A stretch of 48,901 nucleotides of DNA from contig CAMHJQ010000022.1 in the NCBI GenBank assembly GCA_946185485.1, positions 1 to 48,901 on the forward strand, in the 5' to 3' direction. The notes beneath the pieces are model-generated. The model was not told the DNA's origin. It did not search any database and saw only the letters and a program-made list of their open reading frames with translations. A program made the position numbers and the translations under genes. The stretch comes from an uncultured Prevotellaceae bacterium (GTDB lineage Bacteria; Bacteroidota; Bacteroidia; Bacteroidales; Bacteroidaceae). Position 1 is the stretch's first letter; the number at the start of each line of letters is the position of its first letter. Of the stretch, positions 33,848 through 41,998 are shown in pieces.

Positions 33848-35863
33848 ATGACAAGTCTGAGGATGATAGATCTTTGCTCAAATAAGTGGCGATGGATGCG
33901 GCTTGTTAGTTTTTTCTTTTTTCTTTTTTATTTTATATTTAGCTCACAGCGAGCCTTTGCCCAGTTCAATACGAACCGTCTGCTAACTATCGGACGCTCG
34001 GCCCTCTACTATGAGGACTATGTGCTCTCCATCCAGTACTTCAACCAGGTCATCAATGCCAGACCCTATCTTTACGAGCCTTGGTTTTATCGCGGCATTG
34101 CCAAATACTATCTGGACGATTACGTCGGGGCAGAGAACGACTGCACTGAAGCCATCCACCGCAATCCCTATGTGACGGGCATCTATGAGTTGCGTGGGCT
34201 CTGTCGCATCCAGCAGAAGAACTATGCTGCTGCCATCGAGGACTATAATGCCGCCCTTCGCTATGACCCTGAGGGACAGACTCTATGGCACAATCGCGCC
34301 CTCTGCCGCATCCAGCAGAAGGACTACGATGGGGCACTGGCAGATCTCGACACCATGGCTGTGCGCTGGAGCAAGAATGCCCGTGTCTTTGCCATGCAGG
34401 CTGAGGCCTATCTGCTGAAGACGGACACGACCCAAGCCATCTCATCGCTGGACAAGAGTCTGCAACTCGATGCCTACGATGGTAACACGTGGGCACAGCG
34501 AGCTGTCATCAGCCTGGCCCGTAGCCAGTGGAAGGAAGGGGAAGAATACCTCGACAAGGCCATCCACCTGTTGCCCAAGAATGCCGGCCTCTATATCAAC
34601 CGTGCCTTGGCGCGTTTCAACCAGGGCAACCTGCGCGGAGCTATGGCAGACTATGATACCGCCCTCGACTTCGAACCCAACAACTTCTTAGGACACTATA
34701 ATCGCGGTTTGCTGCGTGCCCAGGTGGGCGATGACAACCGCGCCATCACCGACTTCGACTTCGTGCTGCGCCTGGAACCCGACAACCTCATGGCACTCTA
34801 CAACCGTGCCCTGCTGTTGGAGCAGACGGGTAATCCCCGTGCTGCCATCCGCGACTACACGAAGGTCATCGAGCAATATCCTAACTTCTGGACGGGTCTG
34901 CATCAGCGTGCCCAGTGCTACAGGAAGTTGGGCATGACCAAGCAGGCCGAGTTGGATGAGTTCCGCATTCTGAAGGCGCAGATAGACAAACGCTACGGCA
35001 AACAGCCCCGACTGTCGAAGAAGCAGATGCGCAAGCGCAGCGATGACGATATCGAGAAGTACAACCAGCTGGCTGTTGCCGACGAACAGGAGATTGGACA
35101 CGAATATCAGAGCGATTATCGCGGACGTGTCCAAAACCGCCGCGTCGGTATGGACTATATGCCGATGTATATGCTGACGACCGAGCGACAGTTCAGCACT
35201 GTCAAGCAGTATATCGCCTACGATCGACAGGTGGATTCCCTCAACCATACGCTGCCTGCCGACTGCCAGCTGCATATTGCCTGCAGCCTGCCGACACTCG
35301 GCGAAGCTGCCACCCAGCGATACTTTGTACGCCTTGACAACCTTAGTGCTGACATCGACCGCACGCGCACCATTCAGCAGGCACAGCCGCTGCTGCTGCG
35401 CCGGGCCATTGCCTATAGCGTCATACAGAACTACGAGAGTGCCATTGACGACCTCTCCACCTATCTGCAGACCGACTCCACTTCCTCCATTGCCTACTGG
35501 CAGCGTGCTGTCTGTCAGTCGCGGATGAATAAGTTCAATGCTTCACAAGGTACCGACGTGAAGATGTTGACGGCCAATGTCCTTAGCGACCTGACCGATG
35601 CCATCCGCTATGGCGAAAATGCCTACCTCTACTACAACCGGGGCAATGTCTATGCTGAGCGTCACGACTACCTGCATGCCATAGAGGATTACACCCGTAG
35701 CATTGAGCTGGATCCCAACTTGGCCGAAGCGTGGTACAACCGCGGACTGGTATACATGGCCGCCAAACGCCAGGAAGAGGCTGTCAGCGACCTGTCGAAG
35801 GCCGGAGAACTGGGACTCTATGCTGCTTACAGCATCATCAAGCACCAGCGTGTCAGCAAATAA
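33848..35863 (+). CDS. Exported TPR-repeat protein
   Basis: A 671-residue secreted protein with two blocks of tetratricopeptide repeats: roughly residues 60-380, with regular LYEPWFYRGIAKYYLDDYVGAENDCTEAI-type 34-residue units, and 500-665 (YLYYNRGNVYAERHDYLHAIEDY). Between them is a basic, non-repeat linker (KKQMRKRSDDDIEKYNQL). The start is uncertain: ATG 33848 gives 16 extra residues, whereas ATG 33896 begins a typical signal peptide (MRLVSFFFFLFYFIFSSQRAFA). TPR proteins serve as scaffolds for protein complexes; no partner is indicated apart from operon neighbours def and the ATP-grasp-like gene. Confidence 0.88.
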   Translation: MTSLRMIDLCSNKWRWMRLVSFFFFLFYFIFSSQRAFAQFNTNRLLTIGRSALYYEDYVLSIQYFNQVINARPYLYEPWFYRGIAKYYLDDYVGAENDCTEAIHRNPYVTGIYELRGLCRIQQKNYAAAIEDYNAALRYDPEGQTLWHNRALCRIQQKDYDGALADLDTMAVRWSKNARVFAMQAEAYLLKTDTTQAISSLDKSLQLDAYDGNTWAQRAVISLARSQWKEGEEYLDKAIHLLPKNAGLYINRALARFNQGNLRGAMADYDTALDFEPNNFLGHYNRGLLRAQVGDDNRAITDFDFVLRLEPDNLMALYNRALLLEQTGNPRAAIRDYTKVIEQYPNFWTGLHQRAQCYRKLGMTKQAELDEFRILKAQIDKRYGKQPRLSKKQMRKRSDDDIEKYNQLAVADEQEIGHEYQSDYRGRVQNRRVGMDYMPMYMLTTERQFSTVKQYIAYDRQVDSLNHTLPADCQLHIACSLPTLGEAATQRYFVRLDNLSADIDRTRTIQQAQPLLLRRAIAYSVIQNYESAIDDLSTYLQTDSTSSIAYWQRAVCQSRMNKFNASQGTDVKMLTANVLSDLTDAIRYGENAYLYYNRGNVYAERHDYLHAIEDYTRSIELDPNLAEAWYNRGLVYMAAKRQEEAVSDLSKAGELGLYAAYSIIKHQRVSK

Positions 35864-35898
35864 CAGCGCTGCCACCAACAGACCAAAACAATACGACG

Positions 35899-36987
35899 AT
35901 GACATTACACATCTTTAATCCCGAACACGATATTGCCCTGGCCAGCCATCTGGCCAATTTCACCGCTCCCCATGCCGGGCGTCAGTTGCGTGCAAACCTC
36001 GGTTTCCTGCCGGCTCTGTGGGCAGAGGATGGGGATGTCGTGTGGGTGGAACACGAAGAGTCGGCACAGAAAGCCTACAATCGCCTGAGTAAACGTGTTA
36101 CTTGTGCCTTGCAAACATCATATTTACAAAGCAGAAACATCTTGTTTGCAAGTAGCAAATGCCATACTTTCAAACAGCCGATAACACGTATAGAACCATG
36201 GGGCTGGGATTTGGCCTTGCGGGCAGCACTGAAACGAAAGGGCATCGCTGAAAGCCTGCTGCCGTCGGACGAGTATTTGGAATTGGTCCGGCAGCTGTCG
36301 CATCGTCGTACCGCTGCCCTGCTGCTGCCAAGGCTGCAGCAGGAGGGGACTGTGGGTGAGTCGTTTGAGTGCCGCGAACCGCAGGAAGTGGAGCAGCTGC
36401 TGCAGCGCTATGGACAGGTGGTGATGAAAGCCCCCTGGTCGTCCAGCGGGCGCGGACTGCGCTTCCTGTCTGTCGAGCGCACGCCTTTTGCCTGTCAGGC
36501 CGGCTGGTTCCGCAATGTCGTCGCCTCGCAGGGCAGCGTCATGGTGGAACCTTTTTACCAGAAGGTCAGGGATTTCGGCATGGAGTTCGAGGCCACCGAC
36601 GATGGCATCCGCTATCTCGGTCTGTCGCTGTTCCATACGGCCAACGGAGCCTACATCGGCAACATCCTCGCCACCGAGCAGACAAAACGTGAAATGATAG
36701 GACGTTATGTGTCCCTGTCGCTGTTGGACGATGTACGCGATGCTGTCATCACCACGCTGGAACTGGGGGACTATCGCGGACCTTTCGGCATCGACATGAT
36801 GGTGGTGAAAGCCTCGGGTGCCAAGTCCCAAGTTCCGAGCCTCCTCCATCCCTGTGTCGAGATGAACCTGCGTCGCACCATGGGCCACGTGGCATTAGCG
36901 ATATCGCCGCAGAATGATGACATCATCAAGGTGATGCGCGTCATATATGAAAAAGACAATTACAAACTACGAATACAACGACTATGA
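35899..36987 (+). CDS. ATP-grasp-like protein of unknown substrate
   Basis: A 362-residue cytoplasmic protein. ATG 35899 is used since the frame upstream runs inside the TPR gene. The sequence opens LHIFNPEHDIALA. The ATP-grasp-like parts are VVMKAPWSSSGRGLRFLS (glycine-rich loop with the ATP lysine), then SVMVEPFYQKVRDFGMEFEATD (hinge-strand like) and the metal-binding end YRGPFGIDMMVVKA with VEMNLRRTMGHVALAI. ATP-grasp enzymes ligate a carboxylate to an amine or thiol through an acylphosphate. No substrate is evident. Its start lies 35 bases after the TPR gene and it overlaps the GH43 gene by 4 bases, which would be a curious pairing for a peptide-type ligase. Confidence 0.75.
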   Translation: MTLHIFNPEHDIALASHLANFTAPHAGRQLRANLGFLPALWAEDGDVVWVEHEESAQKAYNRLSKRVTCALQTSYLQSRNILFASSKCHTFKQPITRIEPWGWDLALRAALKRKGIAESLLPSDEYLELVRQLSHRRTAALLLPRLQQEGTVGESFECREPQEVEQLLQRYGQVVMKAPWSSSGRGLRFLSVERTPFACQAGWFRNVVASQGSVMVEPFYQKVRDFGMEFEATDDGIRYLGLSLFHTANGAYIGNILATEQTKREMIGRYVSLSLLDDVRDAVITTLELGDYRGPFGIDMMVVKASGAKSQVPSLLHPCVEMNLRRTMGHVALAISPQNDDIIKVMRVIYEKDNYKLRIQRL

Positions 36988-38663
36988 AAGAATTACTAAG
37001 CATGTTGCTGGCAGTCGTGCCGATGATGGCCTCTGCCCAGTACAAATCAGAGGTATGGTCGCCCGACAATGGCGACGGCACTTACACCAATCCCGTCATC
37101 AATGCTGACTACTCCGACCCTGACGTCTGCGTGGGACCCTCCGGCGAGGACTACTACATGACGGCGTCATCGTTCCAATGTTCGCCCGGACTTCCCATCT
37201 TGCACTCGAAGGACCTGGTGAACTGGGAAATCGTCAACTATGCACTCAAAAAACTCTATACCGGCAACAACAAACTCATTGAACATTTCAACATCCCCCA
37301 GCACGGCAATGGCGTATGGGCACCCAGCATTCGCTACCACAATGGTGAGTACTATATCTACTGGGGCGATCCCGACTTTGGTGTCATGATGGTAAAGACG
37401 AAGCATGGTGACCCTGCCGGTGAGTGGGAGCAGCCAGTCTGTGTCATCCCTGGCGAGGGATATATTGACACCACACCTTTATGGGACGAGGATGGCCGTT
37501 GCTATCTGGTGAATGGCTGGGCTAACTCGCGCTCCAAGTTTGCCTCGGTGCTCACCGTCCGCGAGATGTCGGCTGATGGTACGAGGCCCATTGGCCAGCC
37601 CGTCATCGTCTTTGATGGCAATGGTACAGAGAATCGTACTTGCGAAGGCCCTAAGTTCTACAAGCGCGACGGCTGGTACTGGATTATGTGTCCGGCTGGC
37701 GGCGTACCCGAGGGCTTTCAGTTGGCCATGCGGTCTAAGTCACCATACGGCCCATACGAGCATAAGATTGTGCTGGCGCAGGGCAAGACCGCTATCAACG
37801 GTCCTCACCAGGGAGCCTGGGTACATAATAAATATGGTGAAGACTGGTTCATCCATTTCCAGGACAAGGAAGCCTACGGGCGTGTGGTACACCTGAATCC
37901 TGTTGACTGGAGCACCGGCTGGCCCATGATGGGTAAAAAAGGGCAGCCTGTCACCACTTTCAAAAAGCCTCAGTCGTCCAGCTCTGTCATCGTCAATCCT
38001 GTTGAGAGCGACGAGTTCAATGCTCCCGCCATGGGCAAGCAGTGGCAGTGGCAGGCCAACTACGACGAGAAGTTCGGCGTACCTACCGCTTTCGGAACCT
38101 TCCGCATCTACACTTACAAACAGCCTGAAACCTCCAAAAACCTCTGGCTCGTACCCAACATGCTGCTTCAGAAGACTCCCTCCGACCAGTTTACCGTCAC
38201 AGCGAAGGTGCGCATGACATCGAAGGCTGACGGCCAGTTCGGTGGTCTCATCATGATGGGCCTCAGCTATCAGGCACTGGTGGTGAAGCGGGTAGGGAAG
38301 GAGTTCCAACTGCTATTGCTGACCTGCGAAAAGGCCGACAAGGGTAATGCCCAGCAGGAGGAACTGGTGGCAACCTTGAAACCCACTGCCGAGGACAAGG
38401 TAGACTACAAGCCCGGCATCCATGAGGATATCTACCTGCGGGTGACTGTCAGCAATGCTGAGGCAGGACAGGCTCATGGTGGAAAGCCGATGGTCAGCTT
38501 TGCCTGGAGTCAGAACGGCAAGAAATTCAATGACTGCGGACGACAGTACGAGATGCGGCAAGGCAAGTGGATTGGTGCCAAGTTTGGCTTTGTAGCCGCA
38601 GAAACTAATCCCAAGAGTGACCGCGGTTGGTTGGATGCTGATTGGATTCGCATTACGAGATAA
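36984..38663 (+). CDS. Exported GH43-family glycoside hydrolase (xylosidase/arabinofuranosidase type)
   Basis: A 559-residue secreted enzyme with a signal peptide (MKELLSMLLAVVPMMASA). The five-bladed propeller (about residues 30-320) contains the GH43 triad: the base Asp in NADYSDPDVCVG, the pKa-modulating Asp in IDTTPLWDEDG, and the acid Glu in RTCEGPKFYKRDG. The second half (about 345-559) is a beta-sandwich domain of the GH43 C2 type (SDEFNAPAMGKQWQW, FTVTAKVRMTSKADGQFGGLIMMG). Activity on xylan or arabinan side chains is likely, but subfamily cannot be fixed by eye. It overlaps the ATP-grasp-like gene by 4 bases. Confidence 0.92.
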   Translation: MKELLSMLLAVVPMMASAQYKSEVWSPDNGDGTYTNPVINADYSDPDVCVGPSGEDYYMTASSFQCSPGLPILHSKDLVNWEIVNYALKKLYTGNNKLIEHFNIPQHGNGVWAPSIRYHNGEYYIYWGDPDFGVMMVKTKHGDPAGEWEQPVCVIPGEGYIDTTPLWDEDGRCYLVNGWANSRSKFASVLTVREMSADGTRPIGQPVIVFDGNGTENRTCEGPKFYKRDGWYWIMCPAGGVPEGFQLAMRSKSPYGPYEHKIVLAQGKTAINGPHQGAWVHNKYGEDWFIHFQDKEAYGRVVHLNPVDWSTGWPMMGKKGQPVTTFKKPQSSSSVIVNPVESDEFNAPAMGKQWQWQANYDEKFGVPTAFGTFRIYTYKQPETSKNLWLVPNMLLQKTPSDQFTVTAKVRMTSKADGQFGGLIMMGLSYQALVVKRVGKEFQLLLLTCEKADKGNAQQEELVATLKPTAEDKVDYKPGIHEDIYLRVTVSNAEAGQAHGGKPMVSFAWSQNGKKFNDCGRQYEMRQGKWIGAKFGFVAAETNPKSDRGWLDADWIRITR

Positions 38664-38739
38664 GTGTGTCATTCGCGGCAAAAAGCAGAAGTAGAAGAAA
38701 AATTCTTTGGAATCTGCGTGGTGTTTCATATTTTTTTAG

Positions 38740-38747
38740 TACCTTTG
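38740..38747 (+). promoter_or_regulatory. -7 promoter box of the tRNA-Arg gene
   Basis: TACCTTTG matches TAnnTTTG and lies 22 bases before the mature tRNA 5' end. The -33 region lacks an exact TTTG. Confidence 0.65.
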
Positions 38748-38769
38748 CAGCCGAAATTTCGCATTTTGG

Positions 38770-38843
38770 GGTTCCGTAGCTCAGCTGGATAGAGCAACAG
38801 CCTTCTAAGCTGTGGGTCTCGGGTTCGAATCCCGACGGAATCA
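38770..38843 (+). tRNA. tRNA-Arg (anticodon UCU)
   Basis: A 74-base cloverleaf: acceptor GGTTCCG with CGGAATC (one G-U), D stem GCTC with GAGC, anticodon stem ACAGC with GCTGT around loop CTTCTAA (anticodon TCT at positions 34-36), and T arm TCGGG-TTCGAAT-CCCGA. No CCA is encoded; the discriminator A is followed by CAA. It reads AGA codons. Confidence 0.96.
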
Positions 38844-38850
38844 CAAGAGA

Positions 38851-38907
38851 GAAAAAGGAGAATTAAGTATGAAATCTCGCTTTCGAATATTTAAGTCTCC
38901 TTTTTTC
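38851..38907 (+). terminator. Terminator hairpin after tRNA-Arg
   Basis: GAAAAAGGAGA pairs with TCTCCTTTTTTC, extended by TTAA pairing inside, with a loop of about 18 bases. The 3' arm is itself T-rich and ends in TTTTTTCTTT, so it makes a plausible intrinsic terminator, 7 bases after the tRNA. Confidence 0.65.
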
Positions 38908-39302
38908 TTTGTAGGATGGCTGGCACCAGCCTACAGGAATTGACATAATAGTCCGAAAAGCTCCACCCTTGTCCCTTGACACCCTCTGTGCGTGCACTAT
39001 ATTAGGGAATTTCGAAAAAACTATGCCGCTACTATGCCGCTGGCGAGTGTCCTTGTAAAACAAGCGAAGCAGATAGCAGTTGCCTTTGAACTGCCGTGCA
39101 GAGGCAATTTATGCTCGGAGCAGGAACATTCTTTGCTCGGAGCAGGAACATTCTTTGCACGGAGCAGGAAAATTTCCTGCCCGGTCCTTCTGAGGGAGTG
39201 GCTTCCGTTATCTTCAGAGTGCACAGGGGGCCTGCCCCTCTGTGTGAACTTTCTTAACCTGAATTGACATGAGGGGGATGAAGTAATTCTGGCGCGAAAT
39301 TA
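38908..39302. other. Gene-free stretch of about 395 bases with no recognised coding sequence
   Basis: No frame here has a supported start, family match or promoter. It contains a bulged hairpin (TGTAGG with CCTACA, 38910-38935), a doubled ACTATGCCGCT (about 39020-39042) and the 22-bp triplicate at 39112-39177. The last part, before 39303, leads into the nhaC promoter. It could be the decayed remains of an element beside a tRNA gene, but no direct repeat of the tRNA 3' end was found in the window. Confidence 0.6.
39112..39177. repeat. Three tandem 22-bp units downstream of tRNA-Arg
   Basis: Units at 39112-39133 and 39134-39155 are identical; the third (39156-39177) differs at a few positions. 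Each contains CGGAGCAGGAA. The third merges into an 8-bp palindrome with a 1-base centre (GCAGGAAA-A-TTTCCTGC), which may form a stem-loop. Confidence 0.85.
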
Positions 39303-39334
39303 TTTGGCTGAATGAAAAATAATGCCTATATTTG
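39303..39334 (+). promoter_or_regulatory. Consensus promoter of the nhaC-type gene
   Basis: TTTG (39303-39306) and TATATTTG (39327-39334) are exactly 20 bases apart, a full match. The ATG at 39339 follows the -7 box after only 4 bases, so the transcript would start at or near the start codon (leaderless). This decides against the alternative ATG at 39312, which lies inside the promoter. Confidence 0.85.
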
Positions 39335-39338
39335 TGGC

Positions 39339-40769
39339 ATGAAACAGATACCACATCCCTTGGTGGCCATCATTCCGGTGGCGGTGCTCATCAGTTTTCT
39401 GGCTGTGGTGATAGCGTTGTTTGGCAGTGACTCACTGAACGGTGGCAGCCAGATAGCGCTGCTGATGGGTATGGCAGTGTGTGTCAGTCTGTCGATGACC
39501 GTCTACCGCATACCGTGGAAGACGTTCGAACAGCAGATTAAGAAGACGCTGGGCGAGGTGAGCATCACGCTGCTTATCCTGCTGTGCGTGGGTATGCTGG
39601 GAGGGTCGTGGATGATCAGCGGCATCGTGCCCATCTTTATCTATTATGGCGTGCAACTGATTGCGCCCCAACTGTTTCTGGTGTCGGCATGTGTCATCTG
39701 TGCCCTGGTGTCGCTGCTCTCCGGCAGTTCGTGGACGACGATAGCAACCATCGGTGTGGCACTGTTAGGCATCGGCCATGCCCTGGGCATATCGGAGGCA
39801 TGGTCGGCGGGTGCCATCATCTCGGGAGCGTATTTCGGCGATAAGATGTCGCCGCTGAGCGATACCACCATCTTAGCGTCGTCGGCAACGGGTACGGACC
39901 TCTTCGTACATATCCGCTACATGATGCTGACGACCATCCCGACGTTCACCATTACACTGGTTATCTTCTTCTTGGCGGGTATATACAGCGGTATGAGTCA
40001 GGAAGTGCAGGTGAACGAATATACCGAAGGACTGGCGAGGACATTTTACATCTCGTTGTGGACGCTGTTAGTGCCACTGCTGACGGGGGTGATGATAGTC
40101 AGGCGCGTGCCGTCGCTCATCGTGCTGTTTGCCTCGTCGGTGATGGCAGGCGTGGTGGCACTGCTGCTACAGCCGCACATCCTCTGCGAGGTGGCTGGTG
40201 CCAGTGAGCCGTCGGCATTGGCACTGACGCGGGGACTGGCCGTCACCTTCTATGGCGCAACGTCAGTGGACACAGGGTCGGCATCGCTGAACGAACTTGT
40301 TTCTACCAGAGGCATGGCGGGCATGCTGAACACCATCTGGCTGATTATCTGCGCCATGTGCTTCGGGGCTGCCATGGTGGCCAGCGGCATGATAGAGAGC
40401 CTCACGGGTGTCATCCTGCGCTGGGTGAGGAGCCGCTTCTCGCTGGTGACATCGACGGTAGGGACGGGCATCTTCCTGAATATCACCACCGGCGACCAGT
40501 TTATCTCTATCGTGCTGAATGCCGACATCTACAGGGAAGTCTATAAGAAAGAGGGCTACGAGAGCCGCCTGCTGAGCCGTACGACGGAGGATGCCGCCAC
40601 GGTGACGTCGGTGCTGATACCGTGGAACACCTGCGGCATGACACAGTCGACGGTGCTGGGTGTGGCGACGCTGACCTATCTGCCGTACTGCTTCTTCAAC
40701 TTCCTCTCGCCGCTGATGAGTATCCTCGTAGCTGCCACCGGGTGGAAAATCAGGAAGATTAAAGAGTAA
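39339..40769 (+). CDS. NhaC-family sodium/proton antiporter
   Basis: A 476-residue inner-membrane transporter with about eleven hydrophobic segments. The family hallmark GAYFGDKMSPLSDTTILASSATGTDLFVHIRYM is present, as are LLSGSSWTTIATIGVALLGIG and the C-terminal VTSVLIPWNTCGMTQSTVLGVATLTYLPYCFFNF. The expected function is exchange of Na+ for H+, although some NhaC members carry amino or organic acids instead. The gene is monocistronic or joined to ald 46 bases downstream. It has an apparently leaderless mRNA. Confidence 0.93.
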   Translation: MKQIPHPLVAIIPVAVLISFLAVVIALFGSDSLNGGSQIALLMGMAVCVSLSMTVYRIPWKTFEQQIKKTLGEVSITLLILLCVGMLGGSWMISGIVPIFIYYGVQLIAPQLFLVSACVICALVSLLSGSSWTTIATIGVALLGIGHALGISEAWSAGAIISGAYFGDKMSPLSDTTILASSATGTDLFVHIRYMMLTTIPTFTITLVIFFLAGIYSGMSQEVQVNEYTEGLARTFYISLWTLLVPLLTGVMIVRRVPSLIVLFASSVMAGVVALLLQPHILCEVAGASEPSALALTRGLAVTFYGATSVDTGSASLNELVSTRGMAGMLNTIWLIICAMCFGAAMVASGMIESLTGVILRWVRSRFSLVTSTVGTGIFLNITTGDQFISIVLNADIYREVYKKEGYESRLLSRTTEDAATVTSVLIPWNTCGMTQSTVLGVATLTYLPYCFFNFLSPLMSILVAATGWKIRKIKE

Positions 40770-40815
40770 AGATTTTATTTTTAAATTAAATTTCCAAACT
40801 AAAAAACTAAACGCT

Positions 40816-41922
40816 ATGAAAGTTGGAATCCCAAAGGAAATCAAGAACAACGAGAATCGGGTTGGCATGACGCCGTCGGGCGTGGCCGAGTTAGTCAGGC
40901 GCGGACATCAGATCTGCGTACAGCATACTGCAGGGGAGGGCAGCGGCTTCAGCGATGAAGCCTACGTGAAGGCCGGTGCACAGATTCTGCCTGCCATCGA
41001 GGACGTCTATGCGCAGGCTGACATGATTGTGAAGGTCAAGGAACCCATTGAGCCGGAATATCCGCTGGTACGCAAGGGACAGGTGGTGTTTACCTATTTC
41101 CATTTCGCCTGCGAGGAAGAGCTGACGCACGCCATGCTGAAGAGCGGAGCCATCTGTATAGCCTACGAGACTGTGGAGCGTGACGACCATTCGTTGCCCC
41201 TGCTCATCCCCATGAGTGAGGTCGCTGGACGCATGGCGGCCCAGAACGGCGCCTACTACCTGCAGAAGACGAAGGGCGGCAAGGGCAAGCTGATGGCCGG
41301 CGTGCCCGGCGTAAAACCCGCCAACGTGCTGGTGTTAGGCGGCGGTACCGTTGGCGAGGCTGCGGCGCGCATTGCTGCCGGCATGGGTGCCAACGTCACC
41401 ATTACCGACATCTCGCTGCCCAGACTGAAACAGCTGGCGGCGGAGTTGCCCGTCAACGTGCATACGCTGTACTCGTCGGAGCACAACATCCGGCAGGAGC
41501 TGCCGACAGTAGATGTCGTCATCGGTTCGGTGCTCGTTCCCGGCGATGCCGCTCCGAAGCTGATTACCAAAGACATGCTGAAGCTGATGGAACCCGGTAC
41601 GGTGCTCGTCGATGTAGCCATCGATCAGGGCGGCTGCTTCGAGACGTCGCACCCCACCACGCACAGCGAACCCGTCTATACCATTGACGGCATCGTGCAC
41701 TATGCCGTGGCCAACATCCCGGGTGCCGTACCCAATACGTCGACCATCGCGCTGACCAATGCCACGCTGCGCTATGCGTTGGCGTTAGCCGACAAAGGCT
41801 GGCAGCAGGCCTGCCGAGACGACCGCTCGTTGGCACGCGGCGTCAACATGGTGGACGGGAAATGCACCTACGAGGCAGTAGCTAAAGTATGGGGACTGCC
41901 GTACTTGCCGTTTGAAGTTTGA
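40816..41922 (+). CDS. ald: Alanine dehydrogenase
   Basis: A 368-residue NAD-dependent enzyme that interconverts L-alanine with pyruvate and ammonia. The N-terminal domain begins MKVGIPKEIKNNENRVGMTPSGV with the substrate-binding Arg, and VKVKEPIEPEYPL contains the family lysine. The NAD-binding Rossmann fold is VLVLGGGTVGEAAARIAAGMGANVTITD. The catalytic HPTTHSEPVYTIDGIVHYAVANIPGAVP block is complete. It follows the antiporter gene by 46 bases with no promoter in between. The stop codon lies within an AT-rich repeat, and a clear terminator follows. Confidence 0.96.
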   Translation: MKVGIPKEIKNNENRVGMTPSGVAELVRRGHQICVQHTAGEGSGFSDEAYVKAGAQILPAIEDVYAQADMIVKVKEPIEPEYPLVRKGQVVFTYFHFACEEELTHAMLKSGAICIAYETVERDDHSLPLLIPMSEVAGRMAAQNGAYYLQKTKGGKGKLMAGVPGVKPANVLVLGGGTVGEAAARIAAGMGANVTITDISLPRLKQLAAELPVNVHTLYSSEHNIRQELPTVDVVIGSVLVPGDAAPKLITKDMLKLMEPGTVLVDVAIDQGGCFETSHPTTHSEPVYTIDGIVHYAVANIPGAVPNTSTIALTNATLRYALALADKGWQQACRDDRSLARGVNMVDGKCTYEAVAKVWGLPYLPFEV

Positions 41923-41938
41923 AATTTGTGATTTGAAA
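41911..41938 (+). repeat. TTTGAAGTTTGAAATTTG-type repeat over the ald stop
   Basis: The final codons and stop of ald are inside a run of TTTGAAG/TTTGAAA/TTTGTGA/TTTGAAA units. It is the same sequence family as the inverted repeat around the ygiQ start. Confidence 0.75.
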
Positions 41939-41940
41939 CA

Positions 41941-41980
41941 AAAAAATGTCTCGCGGGATAGAGCCCGTGAGACATTTTTT
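41941..41980. terminator. Bidirectional terminator between ald and the GH57 gene
   Basis: AAAAAATGTCTCGCGGG pairs with CCCGTGAGACATTTTTT (one G-U pair) across a 6-base loop. Runs of A before and T after make it work on both strands, ending the converging ald and glycogen-cluster transcripts. Confidence 0.9.
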
Positions 41981-41998
41981 ATGGTGCTTGCCCTGCGA

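Noticed and set aside
39112..39177. CRISPR array
   Set aside because: The 22-bp units are head to tail with no spacers between them and no cas genes are present.
39020..39290. A small protein gene downstream of tRNA-Arg
   Set aside because: The open frames on both strands are formed across the 22-bp triplicate, have no promoter or start context and match no family.
38770..39302. A genomic island integrated at tRNA-Arg
   Set aside because: No integrase gene and no second copy of the tRNA 3' end was found; nhaC and ald are ordinary chromosomal genes. Only a small decayed remnant remains possible.
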